The position numbers were made by a program, and so were the translations under genes. The notes under the pieces were generated by a model, which saw nothing but the letters and a program-made list of their open reading frames with translations, ran no database searches and was not told the origin of the DNA. DNA of 64,000 bases, taken from positions 62,001 to 126,000 of the forward strand of contig NZ_FNPH01000009.1 of assembly GCF_900107255.1 (NCBI RefSeq), given 5' to 3'. This DNA is from Micromonospora pattaloongensis. GTDB taxonomy: Bacteria; Actinomycetota; Actinomycetes; Mycobacteriales; Micromonosporaceae. Positions 32,320-40,987 of this stretch are shown piece after piece (position 1 is the stretch's first letter; each line of letters begins with the position of its first letter).

Positions 32320-33276
32320 TCACCGCCGCACCCCCACGACCTCGTCGCCGAACGACCCCGGCGGCGGGGTGACCCCGTTTCGCCAGCACCACTGGCCGGC
32401 CACGCGCTCGCCGCGGCGCCGTCGCCCGTTCGAGGGACGCAGCTGCGGCGGGATCGGCGGCAGCGGCGGCAGCTCCACGCCGGCCGCCGCCTCGGCCTGC
32501 AGCTCGTCGGCGTCCTTCTCCTCGGCCATCCCGATCGGACCGACCCGCTGCGCGTTGAGGAACTGCCGGACCACCGGCTCGGTGCTGGACAGCAGCATCT
32601 CGCGGGGACCGAACATCGCCAGGTGGCCGTGGTAGATCAGGCCGATGTTGTCCGGCACGGTGCGGGCGGTGTTGATGTCGTGCGTGACGATCAGGAACGT
32701 CGCGTCGGTCTGCTGGTTGAGGTCGACGATGAGTTGGTTCAGGTACGCGGTGCGCACCGGATCGAGCCCCGAATCCGGCTCGTCGAAGAGGATGATCTCG
32801 GGGTCGAGCACGAGCGCGCGGGCCAGCCCGGCGCGCTTGCGCATGCCGCCGGAGATCTCTCCCGGCAGTTTGTGCTCGGCCCCGACCAGGCCGACCATCT
32901 CGAGTTTCTCGTAGACGATGCGCCGGACCTCGGACTCGGGCTTCCTCGTGTGCTCCCGCAGGGGGAACGCCACGTTGTCGAAGAGGTTCATCGAGCCGAA
33001 GAGCGCACCGTCCTGGAACAGCACCCCGAAGAGCTTGCGCACCTCGTACAGCGCCCGCTCGGAGAGGCGCGGCAGGTCCTGCCCCTCGATCATGATCGAA
33101 CCCCGGTCCGGTTTGAGCAGCCCCACCAGGGTCTTCAGGAAGACCGATTTGCCGGTCCCGGAGGGGCCGAGCAGCACCGAGATCTCCCCGGCCGGCAGGG
33201 TGAGCGTCACGTCCCGCCACACCGGCTGACCGCCGAAGGACTTCGTCAGCCCCTCGACCCGCACCTCGACACCCAC
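32320..33276 (-). CDS. mkl: Mce/Mla-type ABC ATPase (Mkl/MceG-like)
   Basis: About 318 residues. Walker A GPSGTGKSVFLKTLVG, the Q-loop LFQDGALFGSMN, signature SGGMRKRAGLARAL, Walker B IILFDEPDSGLDPV and switch His in IVTHD are all present, matching Mkl/MlaF. The last ~75 residues form the extended C-terminus typical of actinobacterial MceG. It energises lipid import. A GTG at 33276 with AGGAGG 5 nt upstream is preferred over the in-frame ATG at 33312, which lacks a near site. Unlike the mycobacterial mkl, it is linked to its mce operon. Confidence 0.9.
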   Translation of the reverse strand: MGVEVRVEGLTKSFGGQPVWRDVTLTLPAGEISVLLGPSGTGKSVFLKTLVGLLKPDRGSIMIEGQDLPRLSERALYEVRKLFGVLFQDGALFGSMNLFDNVAFPLREHTRKPESEVRRIVYEKLEMVGLVGAEHKLPGEISGGMRKRAGLARALVLDPEIILFDEPDSGLDPVRTAYLNQLIVDLNQQTDATFLIVTHDINTARTVPDNIGLIYHGHLAMFGPREMLLSSTEPVVRQFLNAQRVGPIGMAEEKDADELQAEAAAGVELPPLPPIPPQLRPSNGRRRRGERVAGQWCWRNGVTPPPGSFGDEVVGVRR

Positions 33277-33443
33277 CGGCTCCTCCTGCCCGCCGTCCGT
33301 TGTCGGATACATCGCGGGTGGGGGCTCCGGCGTAACAATGTTCTTTGCGTGCTCAACTGATCACGGAACGTGCTCTGGTCAAACGCCGTCCGCGCCTATA
33401 CGGTGCCGTTAACCCGTCGGTAACGAAGGTGTGTCTCCACGTC

Positions 33444-34022
33444 ATGACCGCAGCGATCGAGCAGGACCTCGTCCGTCGGGCGGCCCAACGCGACCCCGAC
33501 GCGACGGCCGCGCTGCTCACCGAGGTCCGCCCCGGGCTCGTCCGATACTGCCGGGCCCGCCTCGGCCGGATCGGCGGGGCGTACACCACGGCGGACGACG
33601 TCGCCCAGGACGTCTGCCTGGCGGTGCTCCGCGCGCTCCCCCGCTACCGCGAACAGGGCGTCCCCTTCTCCGCCTTCGTCTTCGGCATCGCCGCGCACAA
33701 GGTCGTGGACGCGCAGCGGGCCGCGCTGCGGAACTCGGGGGTCACCCCCACCGACACCCTGATCGAACGCCCCGACGCGACGCCGGGGCCCGAACAGCAG
33801 GCCGTCAGCACCGATCTCGCCCGCCGCCTGTCGGTCCTGCTCGGACGGCTCCCTGAGACCCAGCGGGAGATCATCGTGCTCCGCGTCGCGGTCGGTCTCC
33901 CCGCCGACGAGGTCGGTGCGATCGTCGGCATGTCGGCGGCCGCCGTCCGGGTGGCGCAGTCCCGCGCGCTCGCCCGGCTCCGTACGCTCGCTGGCGACAC
34001 ACTTGACGAGGTGGCCGCATGA
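33444..34022 (+). CDS. sigD: ECF RNA polymerase sigma factor, SigD/ShbA-like
   Basis: 192 residues. Region 2 has [20 protein letters not shown] and [19 protein letters not shown]; region 4 has [22 protein letters not shown] and an HTH ending [16 protein letters not shown]. The AHKVVDAQR motif and the partner gene (an RsdA-like anti-sigma factor) identify the SigD group, which in Streptomyces includes ShbA that drives hrdB. The ATG at 33444 is taken because the region 1/2 homology starts there; GTG 33429 beside GAAGG is an alternative. It is divergent from the Mce operon. Confidence 0.85.
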   Translation: MTAAIEQDLVRRAAQRDPDATAALLTEVRPGLVRYCRARLGRIGGAYTTADDVAQDVCLAVLRALPRYREQGVPFSAFVFGIAAHKVVDAQRAALRNSGVTPTDTLIERPDATPGPEQQAVSTDLARRLSVLLGRLPETQREIIVLRVAVGLPADEVGAIVGMSAAAVRVAQSRALARLRTLAGDTLDEVAA

Positions 34023-34984
34023 GCCGGCACAAGCCGCACCACGACGAACCGCTCGACCTTGCCACGATCGCCGCCGACGACCTGCTCCTCGACGCGCTCG
34101 GCCGGGGCGCGGCGCGGCCCGAGGGCGCCGAGCCAACGCGCCCCGGCACGACAGGCGGCCGCACCACCGACGCCGCCGCGACGCCCGCCGGGACCAGCGA
34201 CGACGACACGACGCGCCGCGGCGGCACGACCGACGACGACACGGCGGGCGGCGACGACCTGACCGTGCTGCTCGCCGCGTGGCGCGCCGAGCTCGACGCG
34301 GATCCACCGGCCGCCGCGCGCGACGCCGAGCTGCTGCGGGCGCTCGGCACCGAGCCGGAGCCCGCCACCACCGCCCGACCACGGGCGCCGTGGCTCGGTC
34401 GGCGGCTGATCGGCGCCGCGGCCGCCGTGATCGCCGTCGCCGGATTGGCCATCGGCACCCAGCACGCCGGGCCGACCAGTCCGCTGTGGCCGATCGCGAA
34501 GGTCATGTACCCGCAGCAGGCCGAGGCGCGCGAAGCGGCGTACGCGATCCAACGCGCCCGCACCGCGGCGGCCGCGGGCCGGAACGACGAGGCGCGGCGG
34601 CTGCTCGAGGAGGCGCGCGCGCATCTTGCCCGGGTCACCGATCCGGCCCTCATCGACCGGCTGCGCGCCGACCTCGACACGGCGCTGCGCGACCTGCCCA
34701 CCGTGGAGTCCCCGGCGCCGGCCGTGGAACCGACCGGGGCGCCCGCGCCGGTCGGCACGCCCGCGACCGGCGCCGTCCCGCCGCCGCCCGTTCCGACCGG
34801 AGGGATCGGGACCGACCCGACGCGGCCGGCGCCGCGCAGCCCCGCGCCCGGACCGCGCGTCGTCCCGGAGACCGCCCCGACGCTGCCGATCCCGCCCCCG
34901 CCGCTACCCGGACCGTCGACGGTGGCGTCCCCGCTGCCGGGGCTGCCCGGGCTGCCGCTGCCGACCGGCCGGCTGTTGCGGTAG
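34019..34984 (+). CDS. rsdA: Anti-sigma-D factor, RsdA-like
   Basis: 321 residues. The N-terminal part [19 protein letters not shown] and, after a Gly/Thr/Asp-rich insert, [19 protein letters not shown] match the RsdA sigma-binding region. One transmembrane helix follows ([17 protein letters not shown], about 135-152). Outside is a conserved [21 protein letters not shown] helix pair, then a Pro-rich tail of ~100 residues. It should hold the sigma factor at the membrane until proteolysis frees it. The ATG overlaps the sigma stop (ATGA), so the pair is made in a fixed ratio. Confidence 0.82.
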   Translation: MSRHKPHHDEPLDLATIAADDLLLDALGRGAARPEGAEPTRPGTTGGRTTDAAATPAGTSDDDTTRRGGTTDDDTAGGDDLTVLLAAWRAELDADPPAAARDAELLRALGTEPEPATTARPRAPWLGRRLIGAAAAVIAVAGLAIGTQHAGPTSPLWPIAKVMYPQQAEAREAAYAIQRARTAAAAGRNDEARRLLEEARAHLARVTDPALIDRLRADLDTALRDLPTVESPAPAVEPTGAPAPVGTPATGAVPPPPVPTGGIGTDPTRPAPRSPAPGPRVVPETAPTLPIPPPPLPGPSTVASPLPGLPGLPLPTGRLLR

Positions 34985-35000
34985 CGACCCCGCCGCCGCC

Positions 35001-35351
35001 TTACTCGCCGGGCGGGCGCAGCAGCGCGGCCACGGCGTCGGCGACCGGCACGTCCGGCGGGATCGCGTCCACGCCCACCACCGCGTCGACCGGAAGCGGC
35101 CCGTACAGATGGGGAAAGAGCGCACCACCCCGCGACGGCTCCCAGCGCAGCGCCGCCCCGAGCCGGTCGGGATCGACGGTGAGCAGCGCCAGCCCGGCCC
35201 CGCCGGCGAAGTGCCGCCGCGCGGTCTCGACCACCTGCTCCCGGCCGGACAGGTGGATGAACCCGTCCCGATGGTCGACCGCGGAGCCCTCGAAACGGCC
35301 CACCGCCCGCGCGACCGACCACTCCTCCGCGGTCAACAGCTTGTAGATCAC
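35001..35351 (-). CDS. DUF952 family protein
   Basis: 116 residues with the DUF952 pattern: MIYKLLTAEEW at the start, DHRDGFIHLSGREQVVETARRHF, LALLTVDPDRL and FPHLYGPLPVDAVV. The fold is related to ADP-ribosyl-transferase-like or RES-like small domains, but no activity is established. The GTG at 35351 begins exactly at the conserved motif. It is convergent with rsdA (16 bp between stops). Confidence 0.82.
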   Translation of the reverse strand: MIYKLLTAEEWSVARAVGRFEGSAVDHRDGFIHLSGREQVVETARRHFAGGAGLALLTVDPDRLGAALRWEPSRGGALFPHLYGPLPVDAVVGVDAIPPDVPVADAVAALLRPPGE

Positions 35352-35396
35352 TCCCGGCCCTCCGCGGTCGGCTCCCCGCTGCGGCGCGCCGGCCGG

Positions 35397-35603
35397 TCAC
35401 GCCACACGGAGCTGCTCCCCGTCCACGGTCACCACGTCGCCCCGGTGCAACTGCCGGCCGCGCCGGACGTCCACCTCACCGTTGACGAGGATTTCGCCGG
35501 CCTCGATCCGGGCCTTCGCCTCGCCGCCGGTCTCGATCATCCCGACGAGTTTCAGGAACTGCCCGAGCCGGATCGAATCGCCCTCGATGCTGACGTCTCT
35601 CAT
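35397..35603 (-). CDS. S4-domain RNA-binding protein (YbcJ-like)
   Basis: 68 residues, essentially one S4 domain: SIRLGQFLKLVGMIETGGEAK, IEAGEILVNGEVDVRRGRQL and a final GDVVTVDGEQLRV. This matches YbcJ-type small RNA-binding proteins, which bind structured RNA, perhaps ribosomal. The ATG at 35603 is the first of the conserved region; a longer in-frame reading to 35660 adds only Ala/Pro-rich residues without a ribosome binding site. It may be cotranscribed with the DUF952 gene 45 nt downstream. Confidence 0.85.
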   Translation of the reverse strand: MRDVSIEGDSIRLGQFLKLVGMIETGGEAKARIEAGEILVNGEVDVRRGRQLHRGDVVTVDGEQLRVA

Positions 35604-35743
35604 CAGCTCATCATGCCGGCAGGCCGGTGCCGCCGCGGCGGGTGCCCCGCCGCGTCGCACGCCGGCGATTTTCGCCGCTCTCCCCCGGGTACGGCGCCGC
35701 GGGGCCTAGCATGACGGGCGCACCCCGCGTTGAAGGAGGACGG

Positions 35744-36538
35744 GTGCGCCAACCACGACCGTTACGGGACAGCACCAGGGACGAGCCGTGGTTGATCCTG
35801 GACCACGAGGTGCTGCGGTCCGCGTCGTTCGCCGGCGCGAAGCTGCACTCCCTCGCGGTGCTCGGGTCACGCTTCGAAGGTTGCGTCTTCGCGGGGATCA
35901 GCGTCGACGACGCGCAGCTCGCCGCCGGCCCGGACCGGTGCGACTACCTCGACTGCGTCTTCGACGGAGCACGGCTCGGCGCGGTCCACACCGGAGTCGC
36001 CCGCTTCGTCCGCTGCTCCTTCCGCAACGTGCGGCTGCGCAACTGGCACTGGGGCGCGGTCGACCTCGTCGACTGCACGTTCAGCGGCGTGCTGCGCAAC
36101 TCGGTGATCTCGGGGCGGGTTCCGGACCGGTGGCGCGCGGCCGCGGGCCGGAACCGCAACCTGGTCGACGGGAACGACCTGCGGGAGCTCGCGCTGCCGG
36201 GGGTGGAGTTCGTCGGCGGCGTGGACCTGTCGCGGCAGCGGATGCCGCGCTCGCCGGAGTATCTCTACCTACCGACGGCGACGTCGGCGGTAGCGGTGGC
36301 GCAACACGCGTTGCCACGCTGTCCGGACGAGCTGCGCGACGCGGTGGTGCTGCGGCTGCGACGGATCCGCGACCTGGTCGACGGCGGGCAGCACCAGGTC
36401 TGGCTGGCCGGCAAGCGGTTCTTCGCCGGGCGCGCCGAGGCGGGCCGGTGGCTGGCCGAGCTGTGGCGCGCGACCGGGCACCTGCCGGACACGTCCCCGC
36501 CGGCCGCCACGACGTTTGCCGGACACCGCGACGGGTAG
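35744..36538 (+). CDS. Pentapeptide-repeat-like protein
   Basis: 264 residues. Residues ~25-120 show a pentapeptide-type rhythm (SASFAGAKLHSLAVLGSRF, CVFDGARLG, FVRCSFRNVRL, VDLVDCTFSGV), which folds as a right-handed four-sided helix. The C-terminal half is helical with a YLYLPTATSAVAVAQ block and an HQVWLAGKRFF segment. Function unknown. A TAGCAT box (35707-35712) could start a 25-nt leader carrying AAGGAGG (35733-35739), 4 nt before the GTG at 35744; an ATG at 35711 would lie inside that promoter. Confidence 0.75.
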   Translation: MRQPRPLRDSTRDEPWLILDHEVLRSASFAGAKLHSLAVLGSRFEGCVFAGISVDDAQLAAGPDRCDYLDCVFDGARLGAVHTGVARFVRCSFRNVRLRNWHWGAVDLVDCTFSGVLRNSVISGRVPDRWRAAAGRNRNLVDGNDLRELALPGVEFVGGVDLSRQRMPRSPEYLYLPTATSAVAVAQHALPRCPDELRDAVVLRLRRIRDLVDGGQHQVWLAGKRFFAGRAEAGRWLAELWRATGHLPDTSPPAATTFAGHRDG

Positions 36539-36577
36539 CCGGAGCGGGCACGGCCGATGCCGCGGAAGGGCAGCAGG

Positions 36578-37240
36578 ATGCAAGCTGACGAATTCGAGGC
36601 GTTCCGGGACCGGCGGGACGCGGGGCGCGCCCTGGCCCGGCAGGTCGCCGCCCGGCTGGAGGAGTTCCCCGACGCGGGACGGCCGCTGGTGCTCGCCCTG
36701 CCCCGCGGCGGCCTGCCGATCGGGCAGGAGATCGCCGCCCGGATCGACGGCGAGCTCGATATCGCCGTAGCCCGCAAGATCGGTCTGCCGGAGCAGCCCG
36801 AGTTCGGGATCGGCGCGGTGACCGCGGACGGGCCGCCGCTGTTCAACGAGGCGGTGCTGCGGCAGGTCGGGCTGACCGAGGCCGACCTGGCCACGGCGGT
36901 GGAGCGGGAACGCGAGGAGGCGCGGCGGCGGCTGCGCCGCTACCGCGACGGCCGCGCGGCGGCGACGATCTCCGAACGCATGGTCATCGTCGCCGACGAC
37001 GGACTCGCCACCGGGGTCACGGCGATGGCCGCGCTCCGGGAGGTCCGGGCGAAGGCGCCCCGGCACCTGATGTTCGCCGCGCCGGTCTGCGCCAAGGAGG
37101 CGGCGCGGATGCTGTTGCGGGAGGCGGACACGGTGCTCTGCGTGCACGTGCCCGAGCGGTTCTCGGCGGTGGGCGCCTGGTATCACGACTTCGCGCAGCT
37201 CAGCGATCACGAGGTGGAGGCGGCGCTGGCGCAGGCGTAA
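36578..37240 (+). CDS. Phosphoribosyltransferase-fold protein
   Basis: 220 residues. It has the PRPP-binding loop MVIVADDGLATGVTAMAAL, the N-terminal PLVLALPRGGLPIGQEIA segment, VARKIGLPEQPEFGIGAV and the family C-terminus VGAWYHDFAQLSDHEVEAAL. Members of this uncharacterised type I PRTase family are often found with dienelactone hydrolase domains or stress genes; substrate unknown. The ATG at 36578 is slightly favoured (AAGGG upstream); one at 36557 would add seven residues. Confidence 0.82.
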   Translation: MQADEFEAFRDRRDAGRALARQVAARLEEFPDAGRPLVLALPRGGLPIGQEIAARIDGELDIAVARKIGLPEQPEFGIGAVTADGPPLFNEAVLRQVGLTEADLATAVEREREEARRRLRRYRDGRAAATISERMVIVADDGLATGVTAMAALREVRAKAPRHLMFAAPVCAKEAARMLLREADTVLCVHVPERFSAVGAWYHDFAQLSDHEVEAALAQA

Positions 37241-37274
37241 CGGACCGCCTCGTGCCCGGCGCGATGACGGCCGG

Positions 37275-37889
37275 TCACTGCACCCCCTCGTCGTCCGGGG
37301 GCACGGTAGCGGAGACCGGCGGGTGCGCCGACGGCCGGATCATCCGGAACGTGACGGAGTAGCGCAGCTCGGTCACCGCGGGGATGCTGTGCTGCCACGT
37401 GCTGCGTGCGGCGCCGCCGAGCACGTACGCCGATCGGGGCGCCAGCGGCAGCTCGTAGACGCGCCGCTCCTGGCCCCGGCGGCGCTGGAACCGCATGACG
37501 CAGGCGGAGCCGAGCGAGAGCCCGACCACGGTCGGACCGAACGCCGGCGCGTCGCGGTGCCAGCCGATCACCCCGCCCGGCGGGTACCGGGTGACGAGGG
37601 TCTGGGCGAGCAGGTCGCACTCGACGCCGGCGAGCTGCGCACACCGCTGCCGCACCCACTCCATGCCCGGCGGCAGCGCGTCGGTCGCGGTGAGCTGGAA
37701 CGACCCGTAGTCGTAGTCGAAGCCGAAGTGCCGGACCGTGCGCCGGGCGACCTGCCCGTGCATCCGGACGTCGCGCAGCTCCAGCGCGGTCAGCACGGCG
37801 AGCAGCTGGCGCTCCTCGTCCTCGTCGATCAGGTCCGGCTGGTACACCAGCCCGGCCGGCCGCTCCTCGACGCCGCGCATCCGTCCCAC
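37275..37889 (-). CDS. AlkB-like 2-oxoglutarate/Fe(II) dioxygenase
   Basis: 204 residues of the 2OG-Fe(II) oxygenase superfamily. The iron ligands are in GWHRDAPAFG (His-x-Asp) and WQHSIPAV (second His), and the 2-oxoglutarate Arg in RYSVTFRMIR. HFGFDYDYGSFQLTATDALP resembles the nucleotide-recognition lid of AlkB. It probably reverses alkylation damage in DNA or RNA, or modifies protein. A TACGCT box (minus strand, 37897-37902) lies 7 nt before the GTG at 37889, so the start is probably leaderless; an ATG three codons later is the alternative. Confidence 0.85.
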   Translation of the reverse strand: MGRMRGVEERPAGLVYQPDLIDEDEERQLLAVLTALELRDVRMHGQVARRTVRHFGFDYDYGSFQLTATDALPPGMEWVRQRCAQLAGVECDLLAQTLVTRYPPGGVIGWHRDAPAFGPTVVGLSLGSACVMRFQRRRGQERRVYELPLAPRSAYVLGGAARSTWQHSIPAVTELRYSVTFRMIRPSAHPPVSATVPPDDEGVQ

Positions 37890-38082
37890 CAGCCCGAGCG
37901 TAGGGGCGGCGCCACCGCGCGGTGCCGGAATCACGACCGTCCGGGCCGCCGCCACGCCCGCCGCCGGCCGCGACCGGGATTCGCCTTTCGGGCAGCCGGC
38001 CCGGGCGCCGGAGGTACGTTCGACACAGCCGGACGGGTCGCGTGGCGGCGGATCCACCGGCAAGCACGCGAGGGAGTGGATC

Positions 38083-39894
38083 ATGCCCGAGGTCTCCGTG
38101 CCCGCGGCCGTCACGATCGACGACAGCGCCAATCTCACGAACCCGGTGTGGGCGAACGCGGAGCAGTCCCCCGATACCGTGCAGTTCCTCCGTCGGCTCG
38201 GCGGGGACGTCGACGGTAGCCGGGGCTGGACGCACGTCACCTGCCGGCGGTTCCGCGACGATGTCGTCGCGGTCGCCCGCGGTCTGATCGCGAACGGCAT
38301 CGAGCCGGGCACCCGGGTCGGGTTGATGAGCAGTACGCGCTACGAGTGGACGGTGGTCGACTACGCGGTCATGTCGGTGGGCGCGGTGACCGTGCCGATC
38401 TACGAGACGGCCAGCCCGGACCAGGCCGCGTGGACGTTGTCGGACTCGGGCGCGACCGCGTGCGTGGTGGAGACGGCCGACCACGCGCGACTGGTCGACG
38501 GCGTCCGGGGCGGGCTGCCCGGCCTCACGCAGGTGTGGCAGATCGACCGGGGTGACCTCGACCGGCTGCGCGCCGACGGCGACCGGGTCGATCCGGCCGA
38601 GGTCGAGCGGCGACGCGGCGCGATCAGGGGCAACGACCTCGCCACGATCATCTACACGAGCGGCACGACCGGCCGCCCCAAGGGCTGCATGATCACGCAC
38701 CGGAACCTGCAGTCCGATGTGGCCAACGCGATCGCGGCGCTGCCCGACCTGTTCAACGAGCGCGCCTCCACCCTGCTGTTCCTGCCGCTGGCGCACGTGT
38801 TCGCCCGGCTGATCCAGGCCGGTGTCGTGCAGACGCGCGCGACGATGGGCCACAGCGCCGAGATGGACAGAATCACCGACGAGCTGAAGTCGTTCCGGCC
38901 CACCTTCGTGCTCGCGGTTCCGCGCGTCTTCGAGAAGATCCGCAGCGGGGCGACGCAGCGGGCCCGCGAGGACGGGCGGGAGGACACGTTCCGACGGGCC
39001 GAACAGGTGGCGGTGCAGTACAGCGAGGCGCTGGAGCGCGACGGCGGGCCCGGCGTACGGCTGCGGATGCAGCACCTGCTCTTCGACCGACTGGTCTACC
39101 GCAAGCTGCGCGCCGGCCTCGGCAACCGCTGTCGCACCGCGATCGTCGGCGGCGCGCCGCTCAACCCCCAGCTCGGGCACTTCTTCCGGGGCGCCGGCGT
39201 CACCATCTACGAGGGTTACGGCCTGACCGAGACGTCGGCGGCGGTCACCGCGAACCAGCCGCGGGGCACCCGGATCGGCACGGTCGGGCCGCCGCTGCCC
39301 GGGGTCGCGATCCGGATCGACACCGACGGCGAAATCCTGATCAAGAGTGATTCCGTGTTCCCCGGCTACTGGAACAACCCGGAGGCGACCGCCGAGACGC
39401 TCAGCGACGGCTGGCTGCGCAGCGGGGACCTCGGCCAGCTCGATTCCGACGGCTTCCTGAAGGTCACCGGCCGCAAGAAGGAGATCATCGTGACCGCCGG
39501 CGGCAAGCACGTCGTGCCGGCGGCGCTGGAGGAACGGATCCGGGAGCACCCCCTGGTCAGCCAGATCGTCGTGCTCGGCGACCAACGGCCGTTCGTCTCC
39601 GCCCTGGTCACGATCGACGAGTCCGCCTGGCCGAAGTGGCTCGCCGAACACGGCCATCCGCGCGACAACACGGTTGACGAGCTGCGCGACGACCCCCCGC
39701 TGCGCGCCGAGATCCAGTCCGCCATCGACGCGGCCAACCGCACCGTGTCACACCCCGAGCAGATCAAGACGTTCCGGATCCTGCCGACCGACTTCACCGA
39801 GTCCGCCAACGAGCTGACGCCCACGCTGAAGGTCAAACGCGACGTCGTGCAGCAGACGCGCGCGCCGGAGGTGGCGGCGATCTACGGCAAGTGA
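38083..39894 (+). CDS. Long-chain fatty acyl-CoA synthetase (AMP-forming)
   Basis: 603 residues. The P-loop YTSGTTGRPKGCMITHRN, the LFLPLAHVFAR block, IYEGYGLTETSAAVTANQP, the YWNNPEATAE/WLRSGDLG region and GRKKEIIVTAGGKHVVP are diagnostic for FadD15-type synthetases. Fatty acid, ATP and CoA give acyl-CoA, AMP and pyrophosphate. The ATG at 38083 follows GAGGGAG. It could supply acyl-CoA from lipids taken up by the Mce system 5 kb away, but no direct link is visible. Confidence 0.92.
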   Translation: MPEVSVPAAVTIDDSANLTNPVWANAEQSPDTVQFLRRLGGDVDGSRGWTHVTCRRFRDDVVAVARGLIANGIEPGTRVGLMSSTRYEWTVVDYAVMSVGAVTVPIYETASPDQAAWTLSDSGATACVVETADHARLVDGVRGGLPGLTQVWQIDRGDLDRLRADGDRVDPAEVERRRGAIRGNDLATIIYTSGTTGRPKGCMITHRNLQSDVANAIAALPDLFNERASTLLFLPLAHVFARLIQAGVVQTRATMGHSAEMDRITDELKSFRPTFVLAVPRVFEKIRSGATQRAREDGREDTFRRAEQVAVQYSEALERDGGPGVRLRMQHLLFDRLVYRKLRAGLGNRCRTAIVGGAPLNPQLGHFFRGAGVTIYEGYGLTETSAAVTANQPRGTRIGTVGPPLPGVAIRIDTDGEILIKSDSVFPGYWNNPEATAETLSDGWLRSGDLGQLDSDGFLKVTGRKKEIIVTAGGKHVVPAALEERIREHPLVSQIVVLGDQRPFVSALVTIDESAWPKWLAEHGHPRDNTVDELRDDPPLRAEIQSAIDAANRTVSHPEQIKTFRILPTDFTESANELTPTLKVKRDVVQQTRAPEVAAIYGK

Positions 39895-39898
39895 GGAC

Positions 39899-40987
39899 TC
39901 AGCAGGCCAGCACCACCTGCAGCTCGTGCCGGCGCCGCGCCGCCATCTCCGCGAGCACCGTCGGCGCCTCGTCGAAGGGGACCACCGCCGAGACCAGGTG
40001 CCGCCGCAGCCCGGCGCCGTACGCGGTCAACAACGCCACGGTCTCGGCGGAGAGCCGCTCCCGGTCCCACACCGACGACAGCCCCCGCGGCACCCGGCCG
40101 ATCTGCGCGCACCGCACCGTGAGGCCGTTGTGGTGGAACTCCTCGCCCAGCCGCACCGCGTCCGCGCCGTCCTGGTAGAAGGCCAGATCGACGACGGTCC
40201 CCTGCGGACGCAGCAGGCGCAGCGCCACGTGCAGCGCGGACGCCTGCCCCCGGCACTGGAACACCACGTCCGCCCCCCGGTCGTCGGACGCGTGCCGCCA
40301 CCGCGTCTTCAGCACCACCGCCGCGTCACCGGCGCCGGGGTCCAGCGTGTCGAGGCCGAGCGCGGCGGCGACGGCCCGCCGCTCGGGCGTGGGATCGACG
40401 ACCACCACGGAGGCGGCCCCGTGGTGCCGGGCGAAGAGCGCGGTCAACAGCGCGACGACGCCGGCGCCGGTGACGGCGACCCGCCGGCCGCGCACCCCGT
40501 CGCCGAGGCTGCGCACGTCCGGTCCGTACAGGTCGGCGGCCGCGTGCAGCAACCCGTTGGCACAGATCGGGCCCATGTGCGCGACGAAGATCCCGAGCAA
40601 CGGGTCCAGCTCCGACGGCAGCGGCACGATCCGGTCGACCAACGGGTCCGCGCAATAGCCGGTGCGGTGGCCGTACGCCATCGCCACCGTCGCGCCCTCG
40701 GCGACCACCGGACTGCGGCTCTCGACGACCTCGGCCACCTCCATGTAACCGAGACGGTCCAGCGGGTAGCGCGTGGCGGGCACGTCGTCGAGGAAGAGGC
40801 CGAGCTCGCCGTCGAAGCGCGCCGACAGGTACGGATTGGTGCCCTTGACGTAGCTCAGCTCGGTGCCCGCCGAGATGCCGCTGTAGCGGGTCCGGACCCG
40901 CACCTGCCGGTCGCCCGCGGGCAGCGGCTCCTCCCGGCGGACCGCCACCTGCCCCGGCCCCGGCAGCACCACCACCCGGTCAGGCAT
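39899..40987 (-). CDS. Medium-chain zinc-type alcohol dehydrogenase-like oxidoreductase
   Basis: 362 residues, MDR superfamily. The GroES-like N-domain (YSGISAGTELSYVKGTNPY) lacks the usual catalytic Cys-x-x-His cluster, while the cofactor domain has VAVTGAGVVALLTALFARHHGA and Asp after VVVVD, favouring NAD. The family is like the bi-modular enzymes found beside Gfo/Idh proteins in sugar clusters. It overlaps the preceding Gfo/Idh gene by 8 bp and is presumably cotranslated. Substrate unknown. Confidence 0.82.
   Translation of the reverse strand: MPDRVVVLPGPGQVAVRREEPLPAGDRQVRVRTRYSGISAGTELSYVKGTNPYLSARFDGELGLFLDDVPATRYPLDRLGYMEVAEVVESRSPVVAEGATVAMAYGHRTGYCADPLVDRIVPLPSELDPLLGIFVAHMGPICANGLLHAAADLYGPDVRSLGDGVRGRRVAVTGAGVVALLTALFARHHGAASVVVVDPTPERRAVAAALGLDTLDPGAGDAAVVLKTRWRHASDDRGADVVFQCRGQASALHVALRLLRPQGTVVDLAFYQDGADAVRLGEEFHHNGLTVRCAQIGRVPRGLSSVWDRERLSAETVALLTAYGAGLRRHLVSAVVPFDEAPTVLAEMAARRRHELQVVLAC

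Noticed and set aside
33871-35400. 509-residue minus-strand frame opposite sigD-rsdA
   Set aside because: Low-complexity Ser/Gly/Arg shadow of the clearly conserved sigma and anti-sigma genes on the plus strand.
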